Positions 26,501 to 36,071 of a DNA stretch of 64,000 bases are shown one piece after another (position 1 is the stretch's first letter; each line of letters begins with the position of its first letter). This DNA comes from Roseicyclus sp. (GTDB lineage: Bacteria; Pseudomonadota; Alphaproteobacteria; Rhodobacterales; Rhodobacteraceae): NCBI GenBank assembly GCA_018401965.1, contig JAGYJU010000010.1, forward strand, positions 29,692-93,691, written 5' to 3'. Position numbers and translations under genes: made by a program. The notes under the pieces are model-generated. The model had not been told where the DNA came from. It did no database searches and worked only from the letters and a program-made list of their open reading frames with translations.

Positions 26501-28021
26501 TCAGGGTGCGGGATGGGCCAGCGCCCATTCGCGCAAGGTGGTTTTCAGGATCTTGCCATAATTGTTCTTTGGCAGGTCGGGGACCACCAGATAGGCCTTG
26601 GGCCGCTTGAATCGCGCGATCCGGGCCAGGCAATAGGCATCGAGCGCGGCTGTATCGATCGCGCCGCCCGGCATGGGCACGACAAAGGCCACCACCTCTT
26701 CGCCCCAGTCGGGCGAGGGACGACCAACCACCGACACGTCGCGGACCGACGGATGGGTCAGCAGCACCTCTTCGATCTCGCGGGGGTAGATGTTGGTGCC
26801 GCCGGAAATGATCACATCCTTGGACCGGTCCACGAGCGTCAGGTAGCCATCCGCGTCCAGCCGCCCGATATCACCGGTCAAGAGCCAGCCATCGATCAGG
26901 GTCTTGGCGGTGGCGGCCTCGTTGCGCCAGTATCCCGGCATGACCGGCGCGCCGCGCACCATGATTTCGCCGGTGCTGCCGCGTGGAAGGGGGCGGGCCT
27001 GCGCATCGCCAATGGCGACTTCGACCAGCGATTGCGCCTGACCGACCGAACCGAGCCGCGCGGCCCAGTCGGGGTGGCTGCGATCCGCGATATCCGCCCG
27101 CGACAGGGCCGTAATCGCCATAGGGCATTCGCCCTGGCCATAGATCTGCACGAATTTCGGGCCGAACCAGTCGACAGCCTCGAGGATATCGGCGGCATAC
27201 ATCGGCCCGCCGCCATAGACGATGGTCTTGATCCCGTCGCCGCGCTGCCCAGTTGCGCGGGCGGTTTCGGTCAGGCGGCGCACCATGGTGGGGGCCATGA
27301 ACATGGATGTCGGGCCGTGCGCGGCAGAAAGCGCCAGGACCTCGGCGGCGTCGAACCCACCAGACGGCGGGATCATGTGGCGCGCGCCCATGCGGGTGTG
27401 GATCGGCGCATAGAGCCCGGCGCCATGGCTCATCGGCGCGGCATAAAGCGCGGCATCCTGGGCCGTGACCCCATCCACGTCGATCGGGTAGCCTACCGAG
27501 GTGGCGGCCAGCATCCCATGGGTGATCTGCACCCCCTTGGGCCGCCCCGTCGTGCCCGACGTGTAGAACAACCAGGCCAGGTCCTCGGCGCGGCGATCCG
27601 CGATGGCGGCGGGGCCATGGCCGGTCAGCGCCGTGAAACCGGTCGATTGCAGCGGGACCAGGGGCAGCGCGGTTTCGCGCGCAAGACCGGCGGCCAGCGC
27701 GCCACCCACGAAGCCGAGCCGCGCGCCGCTGTCGGCCAGGATGAACGCGGCCTCTTTCGGGTGCAGCTTGGCGTTGATCGGCACGGCGACCGCCCCTGCG
27801 ATCCAGATGCCATAAAGCGCGATCAGGTAGTCGGGGCAATTGCCCGCGATGATCGCCACACGCTCGCCCGCCGAAACATCCCGCGCAATCAGCGCCCCGG
27901 CAAGCCCGGCGGCGCGGTCATGAAAGCTTGCGTAGCTGTCGATGATGGTGCCCCCCGACAGGATCGCCGGGCTATCAGGTGCGGCGCTGGCCCGACGGGC
28001 CAGCCAATGGGCGATGTTCAT
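26501..28021 (-). CDS. AMP-forming acyl-CoA synthetase
   Basis: A 506-residue class I adenylate-forming enzyme that activates a carboxylic acid to acyl-AMP and then acyl-CoA. Motifs are LFYTSGTTGRPKGVQITHG near residue 155 (P-loop), GQGECPM near 305, TGDIGRLDADGYLTLVDRSKDVI near 385 and the C-terminal catalytic lysine in LPKNNYGKILKTTLRE. Start taken at MNIAHWLARRA; the frame remains open upstream. Length fits medium-chain or substituted-acid ligases. Substrate unknown. Divergent from the ribokinase with a 114 bp gap. Confidence 0.9.
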   Translation of the reverse strand: MNIAHWLARRASAAPDSPAILSGGTIIDSYASFHDRAAGLAGALIARDVSAGERVAIIAGNCPDYLIALYGIWIAGAVAVPINAKLHPKEAAFILADSGARLGFVGGALAAGLARETALPLVPLQSTGFTALTGHGPAAIADRRAEDLAWLFYTSGTTGRPKGVQITHGMLAATSVGYPIDVDGVTAQDAALYAAPMSHGAGLYAPIHTRMGARHMIPPSGGFDAAEVLALSAAHGPTSMFMAPTMVRRLTETARATGQRGDGIKTIVYGGGPMYAADILEAVDWFGPKFVQIYGQGECPMAITALSRADIADRSHPDWAARLGSVGQAQSLVEVAIGDAQARPLPRGSTGEIMVRGAPVMPGYWRNEAATAKTLIDGWLLTGDIGRLDADGYLTLVDRSKDVIISGGTNIYPREIEEVLLTHPSVRDVSVVGRPSPDWGEEVVAFVVPMPGGAIDTAALDAYCLARIARFKRPKAYLVVPDLPKNNYGKILKTTLREWALAHPAP

Positions 28022-28135
28022 CTGTTTCCCCCCCGTGGTCAGGTGCAGTTTTGGGGCTGCGCCGATCGGGTGCAAGGGGTGCTGGCGGGGGATGTGCTGG
28101 ATGGTTAGGCTGCCCGGCAACAGGAGCGTCTGACC

Positions 28136-29059
28136 ATGCAGCATGATATCGTGATCCTTGGTGTGTTCGTGGCCGATGCCGCCTTTCGCTGTGACCGGTT
28201 GCCGAAACTGGGCGAAACGCTGATCGGCACGGGGTTTTCGCTTGGGCCGGGCGGCAAGGGATCGAACCAGGCGGTGGCGGCGGCCAAGGCGGGGGGCGAT
28301 GTGGGGTTCCTGACGCGGATCGGCGATGACGCCTTTGGCGCGATGGGGCGCGTGGTCTGGGCCGAGGCGGGCGTTGCATCGATGGTGATCATCGATCCGG
28401 AGCGGCCCACAGGCGCCGCTGGCATTTTCGTCGAGCAGGGCGCGGGCCAGAATGCCATCGTGATCAGCCCCGGTGCCGCCGCCGCGATCAGCGATGCCGA
28501 TATCGACGCGGTGGCCGAGGTGATCGGCGCGGCCCGCGTCGTGGTCACGCAGCTGGAACAACCAATGGGCGTGGCGGAACGGTTTTTGTCCATCGCGGCC
28601 AAGGGGGGTGCGGTCACGATCCTGAACCCCGCGCCCGCCGCCGCGCTACCCGAGCGCGTGTTGGGCCTGTGCGACTACATCACCCCGAACGAGGCCGAGG
28701 CCGAGGCGCTGACCGGGATCGCGGTGACCGATCTGGCCAGCGCCGAACGGGCGGCGGCGGCCTTGTTGGCGCAGGGCGTGCGGCGCGCGGTCATCATCAC
28801 GCTGGGCGGCCAGGGTGCCCTGGTGATGGATGCACAGGGCGCGCGCCACGTGCCGCCGGTGCAGGCCGGGCCGGTGATGGACACGACCGGCGCGGGCGAT
28901 GCCTTCAACGGCGGGCTGGCCTGTGCGCTGGCGCAAGATCTGGCGCTGGAGGACGCGCTGCGCTTTGCCACGGCGGTGGCGGGGCTATCGGTGACGCAAC
29001 CGGGCGCGGCCGCATCCATGCCGGACCGGGCCGCCGTGATGGCCTTGCTCGCAGGCTAA
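28136..29059 (+). CDS. rbsK: Ribokinase (PfkB family)
   Basis: A 307-residue PfkB-family sugar kinase. The N-terminal GGKGSNQAVAAAKAG near residue 40 and the C-terminal anion hole and catalytic base DTTGAGDAFNGGLACAL near 248 are intact. NPAPAAALPERVL near 167 is typical of ribokinase. It would make ribose 5-phosphate, though related kinases for other pentoses or nucleosides cannot be excluded. It stands alone on the plus strand; its last bases overlap the convergent glycosyltransferase-like gene. Confidence 0.9.
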   Translation: MQHDIVILGVFVADAAFRCDRLPKLGETLIGTGFSLGPGGKGSNQAVAAAKAGGDVGFLTRIGDDAFGAMGRVVWAEAGVASMVIIDPERPTGAAGIFVEQGAGQNAIVISPGAAAAISDADIDAVAEVIGAARVVVTQLEQPMGVAERFLSIAAKGGAVTILNPAPAAALPERVLGLCDYITPNEAEAEALTGIAVTDLASAERAAAALLAQGVRRAVIITLGGQGALVMDAQGARHVPPVQAGPVMDTTGAGDAFNGGLACALAQDLALEDALRFATAVAGLSVTQPGAAASMPDRAAVMALLAG

Positions 29060-29942
29060 AGCGTCAGGCCCAGATCGCGCAAACCGGCGCGGGCGCTCGC
29101 ATGGTCGGTCTTGGGCACAAGATCGAAGAACCGCTGCAAGATCCCTGGCCATTGCGGCGCAGCCTCCAGGAACATGCAGCGGTGATAATGCAGGACATGC
29201 ACATCTGGCGTGGCATCGATCGCCGTGCCGCGATGCGACAGCGAATGGTTCCAGCTTTCGTCCAGCACATGCGCCGTGTAGCCGAACCGCGCCAGGGTCA
29301 GCGGCAAGGTGATCTGGTCAAGCCAGGGGCGCTTGTTGGCGATGGCGCAGCGGTGATCGAACGCAAGCGCGGTGTCCAGCCAGTGATCGGCAAAGCGTTT
29401 GCCATCATCGCCCGGCGCCTCGGGCATCGCGACCAGCCCGGCGTTGAAATAGGGCAGGTGTTCGGGCCGCGCGCCCCGCAGCAGCCGCACACGGGCCGTG
29501 GGCAGGGGCAGGCCGAAATGGTCATAGGCGCGCTCCCAGCGGTCATCGGGCCCCATGTCGGCCGGCCTTCGGGGGCGGCGGCGACATGGGTGTCGGGCAG
29601 ATCCGCCAGTTCGGTCAGCGGCCGCAGGCAGATCATGTCGGTGTCCAGGAATACCCCCCGCCCCGATCCGCGCGCATCGGTGGCGGCGATGATCTTGTTG
29701 CCATGCGGATAGGGCTTGGCCCAGTCGGGCGCTTGCGGCAAGGGGCGCAGCTCGACACCTGCCGCACGGTAGATGGATGTGGTCACCGGCCCGATCTGCG
29801 GCAGCCAATCGGCGCTGGCATAGGCGTAAAGATGCACCCCCGCCTGCCCCGCATGGGCATGGGCCAGGCTGGCGGCCAATAGCCAGGATTGCCATTCCAG
29901 CCGCGCGCCATCGGCGATGAAGAAGATATGGGTATCGGGCAT
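29056..29942 (-). pseudogene. Glycosyltransferase-like protein, frameshifted
   Basis: The gene starts at MPDTHIFFIADGARLEWQS and reads through a GVFLDTDMICLRPL motif near residue 95, the DxD that binds nucleotide-sugar in GT-A enzymes. It continues to EGRPTWGP at ~29555, after which the frame is lost. The neighbouring frame continues exactly with DDRWERAYDHFGLPLPT and NAGLVAMPE and runs to a C-terminus at 29056. Adding one C in the short GGGCCC run restores 295 residues, and the span is one base short of a multiple of three. It resembles DUF5672/glycosyltransferase-family sequences. Probably a sequencing deletion. Confidence 0.8.
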
Positions 29943-30003
29943 TGCCTGTCTCTTTCGCGGCGGAATTCGCGAAAGATGACCGCAAAGCGGCGCGCTGGCC
30001 AGA

Positions 30004-30312
30004 TCAGACCGCCAGATCGGCGACGAATATTCCGTCATGCCCGCCGGTGCAGGCCGAAACCAGCATCCCGCCCGCGCGGATATGATCCGGATGCGCCTCG
30101 TAGGCGAGATGCGCGGCGCGGTCGGCAAAGGCAACCTGAAAGCCATAGGCGTAGCGCGCGGATTTGCCCTCGTAATCAAGGTTCGGGCCATGGGCAAAGC
30201 CGGTGACGCCGGGCAGGCCGGCACAGACCTGTGCAAGGATCGGCATCGCCGCCTTGATCCGGGCAAGGCCCGCGTCGCCATCGGGGTCCATCAGGACGAT
30301 ATGGATCAGCAT
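30004..30312 (-). CDS. Dabb-domain (stress-responsive A/B barrel) protein
   Basis: A 102-residue dimeric alpha-beta barrel (Dabb) protein. Family signs are the opening IHIVLMDPDGD, the central GFAHGPN and the YGFQVAFADRAAHLAYEAHPDH segment near residue 58. Members often act as small cyclases, aldolase-like or dehydratase-like helpers in sugar and polyketide pathways, but many are uncharacterised. It is the last gene of the seven-gene operon starting at 37546, 4 nt after the glycerate kinase. Confidence 0.88.
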   Translation of the reverse strand: MLIHIVLMDPDGDAGLARIKAAMPILAQVCAGLPGVTGFAHGPNLDYEGKSARYAYGFQVAFADRAAHLAYEAHPDHIRAGGMLVSACTGGHDGIFVADLAV

Positions 30313-30316
30313 CGGG

Positions 30317-31548
30317 TCACCCTTCGATCAGGATTGCACGGAAATCATTGACATTGGTCAGGGTCGGGCCGGGCACGATCTGGCGGCCGATCTTGTGAAA
30401 GAATGTATGGGCATCATTGATCGCCAACGCCCGGTCCGGGTCCGCGCCCATGGCCTTGGCGCGCTCCAGCGTGTCGGGGCCGATGATCGCGCCCGCCACC
30501 TCGGCCGCGCCATCGACACCATCCGTGTCGCAGGCGATGGCGTGGATTTGGGGCGCAGCCTTGAGCGCCACGGCCAGCGCCAGCGCGTATTCCGCATTGG
30601 GGCCGCCGATGCCGTCGCCCCGGCGGGTGACGGTCAATTCCCCCCCCGACAGGATCACGCGCGGGCCTGTGGCCTGCAACGCCAGGGCGGCGTGGCGGGC
30701 TGCAACCTCGCGCGCTTCGCCCTCGATCGCGTCGCCAAGGATGTCGACGGCATAGCCATGGGCGCGGGCAAGGTCGGCGGCGGCGGCCAGCGATTGCGCA
30801 GGCGCGGCATAGATCACGTTTTCCACCCGCGACAGGCGCGGATCGCCCGGCAAGACCGGGTCGCCCCCGCCGACAGATGGGCGGCGATGGAGCCAGGCGG
30901 GGTCACGCCCCAACGCGCCAGCGTCGCAAGCGCGCGCGCAGCATCAGACGCGTGGCCGACGGTGGGGCCAGAGGCGATATCGCCCGGATCGTCGCCCGGC
31001 ACGTCGGAAATCATCAACGCCAGCATCCGCGCCGGGTAGGCGCAGGCCGCGAGCCGCCCGCCCTTGACCGCCGAGATCTCCTTGCGGATGCCGTTGATGT
31101 CGCCAATCGGCGCACCCGAAGCCAGCAGCGCGCTGGTCAACGCCTGTTTTTCCGCCAGCGTGATACCCGGCGCGGGCGCACACAGCAGCGCCGAGCCGCC
31201 GCCGGAGATGAGGGCGAGGACGAAATCACCGTCCTTGCAGCCGGCCAAGAGGTCAAGCATCCGCCGGGTGGCGACAACGCCGGCCTGATCGGGCACGGGA
31301 TGGGCCGCCTCAACGATCTCGATCCCCTTGCAGGGGCGGGCATAGCCGTAGCGGGTGATGACAAGACCTTCGCAAGGCCCCCAGGCGGCTTCGACGGCCT
31401 CGGCCATGCGGGCGCTGGCCTTGCCTGCCCCAACCACCACCACGCGACCCGGCGGTTTCGCCGGCAAGGCGCGCGCGAGGCTTTGCATCGGGTCAGCCAC
31501 GGCCACGGCCCGGTCGAACATCGCGCGCAAAAGGGCATCAGCTGTCAT
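30317..31548 (-). pseudogene. Glycerate 2-kinase (MOFRL/TtuD type), frameshifted
   Basis: Class II glycerate kinase, which makes 2-phosphoglycerate from D-glycerate. The N-terminal frame (from 31548) shows VVGAGKASARMAEAVE near residue 40, the LISGGGSALLCAPAPG loop near 115 and ISDVPGDDPGDIASGP near 190. Near 30864–30868 a run of five C (G on the coding strand) should be six. With one more base the text reads HLSAGGGDPVLPGDPRLSRV and continues into SGGELTVTRRGDGIGGPNAE, the MOFRL segment, and CDTDGVDGAAEVAGAI. Repaired length 410 residues, normal for the family. Likely a consensus error. It starts in the TAATG overlap with the LacI gene. Confidence 0.88.
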
Positions 31549-32558
31549 TATGACTGTCCAAGGCTGGAGGCGCGGGCGACAAGCCGCACCGGGCTGCGGA
31601 TGTCTGGCGCGGGCTGTTCCCCGTCGACCATCCAGGCCAGGAGCCGGGCTGCCGTGTCGCGGGCAAAGCCCGCGATGTCACAGGAGACCGACGACAATTG
31701 CGGCCAGCTTTGCGCCGCTTCCTCGATATCGTCAAAGCCCACGACACGAAAACCGTCACCGATGGGCCGCCCCGCGCGGGCAAACCCCGCCATCAGGCCA
31801 AGCGCCACCAGATCGTTGAAACAGATCGCGGCATCGACATCGGGGTGATCGGTCATCAGCGTCTGGGCGGCCTGCATCCCGAAGGCGCGGCTGGATTTGC
31901 CATGGATGGCGATTTCCTGCATCCCTTGCGCCTTCAGCACCTCGCGCCAGCCGGATTTGCGTTCGCGCGTGATGGCCCGCCCCGGCAAACCGCCCACGAA
32001 GGCAATGGTGCGCGCGCCCTGGTCCAACAGATGTTGCGCGGCCTTGGCGCTGCCGGTGGCGTAATCGAAGCTGGCAAAGGGGAACAGCGTGGTGCGGTCA
32101 TCCATCTTGCGCAGCACCTGATAGACCGGCAGGCCGGTTCGGGCCAGTTGGTCGAAGGTATCGGGTGCCGCGCCATAGGCCGGTGAAATCACCATGGCCG
32201 ATACGCCATGTTCGATCATCGAGCCGACAAGCCGGGCCTGCAACTCCGGGTCTTCGTCGGAATTGGCGATGACCGTGGCATAGCCTTGGGCGGCCAGCGC
32301 CATCTGCAGGGAGGTGGCGAATTCGGTAAAGAACGGGTTGCGCAGATCATTGATGACAACCCCCACCAGCCCCACCGAGGCGGAACGCAGATTGGCGGCG
32401 GCGCGGTTGTAGACATAGCCGATGTCGGTCATCGCGGCCCGAACGGCATCGCGGGTTTCGCTGCGCACCTGCGGCGAGCCTTGCAAGACCAGCGACACGG
32501 TCGATTTCGACACGCCTGCGCGGGCGGCGACATCCATGATGGTGGGGCGACGTTTCAT
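31548..32558 (-). CDS. LacI-family transcriptional regulator
   Basis: A 336-residue repressor. The helix-turn-helix and hinge run over residues 5–60 (TIMDVAARAGVSKSTVSLVL, then a hinge NRAAANLRS). A periplasmic-binding-protein-like effector domain follows. It sits in the operon of two GMC oxidoreductases, an SDR, DUF993, glycerate kinase and a Dabb protein, so a local role is likely. It is the best candidate to bind the two TTGGATCGTTCCAA palindromes at 37577 and 48171. Effector unknown. The operon encodes its own repressor, so autoregulation is expected. Confidence 0.92.
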   Translation of the reverse strand: MKRRPTIMDVAARAGVSKSTVSLVLQGSPQVRSETRDAVRAAMTDIGYVYNRAAANLRSASVGLVGVVINDLRNPFFTEFATSLQMALAAQGYATVIANSDEDPELQARLVGSMIEHGVSAMVISPAYGAAPDTFDQLARTGLPVYQVLRKMDDRTTLFPFASFDYATGSAKAAQHLLDQGARTIAFVGGLPGRAITRERKSGWREVLKAQGMQEIAIHGKSSRAFGMQAAQTLMTDHPDVDAAICFNDLVALGLMAGFARAGRPIGDGFRVVGFDDIEEAAQSWPQLSSVSCDIAGFARDTAARLLAWMVDGEQPAPDIRSPVRLVARASSLGQS

Positions 32559-32567
32559 GCCGCCTAG

Positions 32568-33731
32568 TTAGCCATCGATGCCGTGCAAGGCCAAGAGCGT
32601 TCGCATCCGGTCCTTGGCGAGGTCGGGGTTGATCAACAGGCGGGCCTGGTCGGCAAGGCGAAAGACCTGTGCGTAATGGGTGATATCGCGCGAGGATTGC
32701 AGGCCTGCGGGCATGATGAAATGCGCCTGCGTGCCGTTCAGCCAACTCAGAAACGCGATGCCCGCCTTGTAGAATTGCGTCGGCTTGCGGAAAATTTCCC
32801 GGCTGAGCGGGACAGTGGGCGCAAGGATGGCATGATAGGTGTCGCGGTCGCCTTGCGCCAAGGCCTCCAACGCGTGCGACGCGGCGGGGGCGATGGCGGC
32901 GAAAATGCCCAGAAGCGCGTGGGAATGATGCGTGCCGTCGCCTTCGATCAACGGGGCATAGTTGAAATCATCCCCTGTATAGAGCCGGACGCCAGCGGGC
33001 AGGCGGGCGCGAAAGGCTTCTTCATGGGCCTGGTCCAGCAGGCTGATCTTGATGCCGTCGATCTTTCCGGCGTGGCGTGCGATCAGGTCCAGCACGATGG
33101 TATTGGCGGTGTCTATGTCCTGCGCGCCCCAATAGCCGGTCAGCGCCGCATCGAACATGTCGCCCAACCAGTGCAGGATCACCGGCGCGGCGGCTTCTTC
33201 TATCAAAATATCGTAGACACGGGCGTACTCATCCGGGCTGGCGCGCAGGGCGGGCAGCGCGCGCGTGGCCATCAGGATGATCTGGCCGCCCGCAGCCTCG
33301 ATCGCGGCCATCTGGGTGCGATAGGCCTCGATGATCGCGTCAAGGCTGGCCAGCTCTGCCAAGGTCTTGTGATCGGTGCCGGCGCCGCAGGCAACGCGCG
33401 GCCGCGATGGGTGGGCGCGGGCCTCGCGCAGGGTGCGGGTGATCAGCTGGTGGGCGGTTGTCCAATCCACGCCCATGCCGCGTTGGGCGGTATCCATCGC
33501 CTCGGCCAGGCCAAGCCCCTGATCCCAAAGCCCGTGGCGGAAGGCCAGCGTCGCATCCCAATCCACGGCGGGCGCCCCTGTCCAGGGGTCACGCTGGGCG
33601 ATTGGGTCGCTGATGACATGGGCGGCGGCAAAGGCGGTGCGTGTCAGCGCCACCTTTGGCGCGCGCGGGATCAGCGGATTGCCGGTCAGGCGGTAGGGTT
33701 CCAGCGTTCCGGCTTGGGTCGGTAAAAGCAT
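32568..33731 (-). CDS. DUF993 family protein (dihydrodipicolinate-synthase-like)
   Basis: A 387-residue TIM-barrel protein of the DUF993 group, distantly related to the DHDPS/aldolase superfamily. The recognisable family text includes GVDWTTAHQLITRTLREA near residue 90, VACGAGTDHKT, ILHWLGDMFDAALTGYWG near 190 and YTGDDFNYAPLIEGDGTHHSHALLGIF near 255. Start at the ATG one nt after the upstream stop; an ATG 15 nt earlier overlaps the GMC gene. A class I or II aldolase or lyase role is plausible but unproven. Confidence 0.85.
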   Translation of the reverse strand: MLLPTQAGTLEPYRLTGNPLIPRAPKVALTRTAFAAAHVISDPIAQRDPWTGAPAVDWDATLAFRHGLWDQGLGLAEAMDTAQRGMGVDWTTAHQLITRTLREARAHPSRPRVACGAGTDHKTLAELASLDAIIEAYRTQMAAIEAAGGQIILMATRALPALRASPDEYARVYDILIEEAAAPVILHWLGDMFDAALTGYWGAQDIDTANTIVLDLIARHAGKIDGIKISLLDQAHEEAFRARLPAGVRLYTGDDFNYAPLIEGDGTHHSHALLGIFAAIAPAASHALEALAQGDRDTYHAILAPTVPLSREIFRKPTQFYKAGIAFLSWLNGTQAHFIMPAGLQSSRDITHYAQVFRLADQARLLINPDLAKDRMRTLLALHGIDG

Positions 33732-33732
33732 G

Positions 33733-35319
33733 TCAGGCCCCTGCATCTTGGCGGATCATGTCGGCGGCTTTTTCCCCGATCATGATGGCCGCGGCATTGG
33801 TGTTCGATGAAATCACGGTCGGCATGATCGAGGTGTCGACCACCCGCAGCCCGCCGATGCCGTTCAGGCGCAACCGCGGATCAACCACCGCGCCCGGGTC
33901 CATGCCCATCCGGCAGGTGCCCGCGCAATGATGCGAGGTTTTGGAATGGGCGCAGATGAAGTTGAAATAATCGTCATCGGTTTTCACATCCGGGCCGGGC
34001 AGGCGTTCGGCCAGGACGTATTTCGCCAAGGGCGCTTGCGCCATGATCGCCTGGGTCAGTTTCAGCCCCCGGATCGACATCTCGCGGTCGTGCGGGTCTT
34101 GCAGGTAATTCGGGTCGATCAGCGGTGCCGCGCCGGGGTCGCTTGACCCAAGCCGCACCGTGCCCCGCGACCGGGGGCGCAGGTAGCAGCTGTTCAGCGT
34201 CACACCGCCCTGCGGCATGGCGGCGACGCCCTTTTCGATGCCGGTGCCCAGGCCAAGGTGGAACTGGATGTCGGGCGACCGCGCGTCAGGGTCGGCATAC
34301 CAGAAGCCCCCGGTTTCAAACAGCGACGAGGCGACCGGCCCCGTGCGGGTGAACAGGTATTGCAGCCCTGCCAAGGCGGCCAGATGGGGGCGCGCGTAGC
34401 GGTCATAGCTATGGGGGCCGTTCAATTCGCTGATGCAATAGAGATCGAGGTGATCTTGCAGGTTTTCGCCCACCTGCGGGTGATCCAGCACCACGGGGAT
34501 GCCCAGATCTTGCAGATGATCGGCAGGCCCGATGCCCGACAGCTGCAACAGCCGCGGCGACCCGATGGCGCCGGAAGACAGGATCACCTCGGCCGTGGCC
34601 GTCAGGCTGGTGCCATCCATCAGCATGACGCCGGTGGCCCGACCGGCCGCACAGGTGATGCGCCGGACTTGCGCGCCGGTTTTCACCGTCAGGTTGGCGC
34701 GCCGCGCGTTCGGCGCAAGATAGGCCATCGCCGCCGATGACCGGCGCGCATTGCGCTGGGTCAGTTGGTAATAGGCGACCCCGTCCTGGGTTTCGCCCGC
34801 AACGTCCATGTTGCGGGGAATGCCAAGGGCGGCGGCGGCGTCAAAATACGCCTCGCAGATCGGCAAGGGGGCGATGGGCTGCGACACGCCCAAGGGGCCG
34901 CCCTGGCCGTGGTAGCGGTTGTCGTGGGTGTCATTGTCTTCGGCCTTGCGGAAATAGGGCAGCACATCGTCATAACCCCAGCCGGTGCAGCCCATCTGCC
35001 GCCAGTCATCGTAATCGGCGGCATTGCCACGGGTGTAGATCTGGGCGTTGAGCGATGACCCCCCGCCGATGACGCGGGCCTGTGTGTAGTTGAACACGCG
35101 GCCCTGCATGTGGCGTTGCGGCACGGTCTGCCAGCCCCAGGACCCCAATCCCTTGGTCATTTTCGCAAAGCCTGCGGGCAGGTGATAGAGCGGGTTGCGG
35201 TCGCGCCCACCCGCTTCCAGCAGGCAGACGGTGGTGGCAGGATCTTCGGACAGGCGGGCCGCCAGAACACAGCCCGCGCTGCCACCGCCGATGATGATGT
35301 AATCGAAACCCTGGGCCAT
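33733..35319 (-). CDS. GMC family oxidoreductase (choline dehydrogenase-like)
   Basis: A 528-residue FAD-dependent alcohol or sugar oxidoreductase. The dinucleotide loop is DYIIIGGGSAGCVLAARL at residues 5–25. The GMC signature ARVIGGGSSLNAQIYTRG lies near residue 80, and the second signature SSGAIGSPRLLQLSGIG near 255. The catalytic histidine segment KTSHHCAGTCRMG is near 465 and SSNTNAAAIMIGEKAAD is at the end. It has no signal peptide, so it is likely cytoplasmic. Substrate not deducible; neighbours point to a sugar or polyol. Confidence 0.93.
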   Translation of the reverse strand: MAQGFDYIIIGGGSAGCVLAARLSEDPATTVCLLEAGGRDRNPLYHLPAGFAKMTKGLGSWGWQTVPQRHMQGRVFNYTQARVIGGGSSLNAQIYTRGNAADYDDWRQMGCTGWGYDDVLPYFRKAEDNDTHDNRYHGQGGPLGVSQPIAPLPICEAYFDAAAALGIPRNMDVAGETQDGVAYYQLTQRNARRSSAAMAYLAPNARRANLTVKTGAQVRRITCAAGRATGVMLMDGTSLTATAEVILSSGAIGSPRLLQLSGIGPADHLQDLGIPVVLDHPQVGENLQDHLDLYCISELNGPHSYDRYARPHLAALAGLQYLFTRTGPVASSLFETGGFWYADPDARSPDIQFHLGLGTGIEKGVAAMPQGGVTLNSCYLRPRSRGTVRLGSSDPGAAPLIDPNYLQDPHDREMSIRGLKLTQAIMAQAPLAKYVLAERLPGPDVKTDDDYFNFICAHSKTSHHCAGTCRMGMDPGAVVDPRLRLNGIGGLRVVDTSIMPTVISSNTNAAAIMIGEKAADMIRQDAGA

Positions 35320-35327
35320 GTTGCCCC

Positions 35328-36071
35328 CTAAAGCCGGTGAATGGACAGCCCGCCATCGACGGGAATGACCGCGCCGGTGGCAAAGGCGAAATCGCCGCGC
35401 ACAAGCGGCAGGATGATCTGCGCGATGTCGCCGGGCGTGCCCCAGCGGCGGGCGGGCACAAGCCCGTCGTGGATGCGGGCGGTGTAGCGGTCAGCCACGG
35501 GGGCGGTCATCGGCGTGGCGATGATGCCGGGGCGAATGTCGAAGACACCGATATCATCGGCGGCAAGGCGGGCGGCGAAAGCCTTTGCCATCATCGCCGC
35601 CGCCGCCTTGGACATGCAATATTCCGCCCGGTCCGGCGATACCATCGTGGCACTGACCGAGGTGATGAAAACGATCGCGCGATAGGGATCTTGTGGCAGG
35701 GCCAACATCCGCCGCGCAACATCTTGTGCAAGAAAGAAGGCGCCGCGCAGGTTGATATCGATACAGCGGTCGAAGCTGTCGGCCGTCATGTCGAGCAGGT
35801 CGCCACGCAGCATGGCGGGCACGCCCGCGTTGGAAACCAGGGTGGTGACCGGCCCGACAGCGTCCAGCAGCGCGGGAACGGCAGCAATGTCGGCCAGATC
35901 ATGGCGGTGGTAGGTGGCGCCGGGCAGATCGGCCAAAGCCGCCTGCACGGCATCGGCATCGGCGGGCAGTTCGGCCGCCAGCGCGATGCGCCAGCCCGCC
36001 CCGTGCAGGGCGCGGGCAATGCCAAGGCCGATGCCCTGCTGGCCGCCGGTGACAAGCGCGGTGTTGGTCAT
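35328..36071 (-). CDS. SDR family oxidoreductase
   Basis: A 247-residue NAD(P)-dependent short-chain dehydrogenase. The cofactor loop is LVTGGQQGIGLGIAR, with NAG near residue 85, ITSVSATMVSPDRAEYCMSKAA near 140 giving the catalytic Ser–Tyr–Lys, and the end PVDGGLSIHRL. Start chosen at MTNTALVTGG, overlapping the upstream GMC stop (ATGA). It would oxidise or reduce a pathway intermediate; classification beyond SDR is not safe. Confidence 0.92.
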   Translation of the reverse strand: MTNTALVTGGQQGIGLGIARALHGAGWRIALAAELPADADAVQAALADLPGATYHRHDLADIAAVPALLDAVGPVTTLVSNAGVPAMLRGDLLDMTADSFDRCIDINLRGAFFLAQDVARRMLALPQDPYRAIVFITSVSATMVSPDRAEYCMSKAAAAMMAKAFAARLAADDIGVFDIRPGIIATPMTAPVADRYTARIHDGLVPARRWGTPGDIAQIILPLVRGDFAFATGAVIPVDGGLSIHRL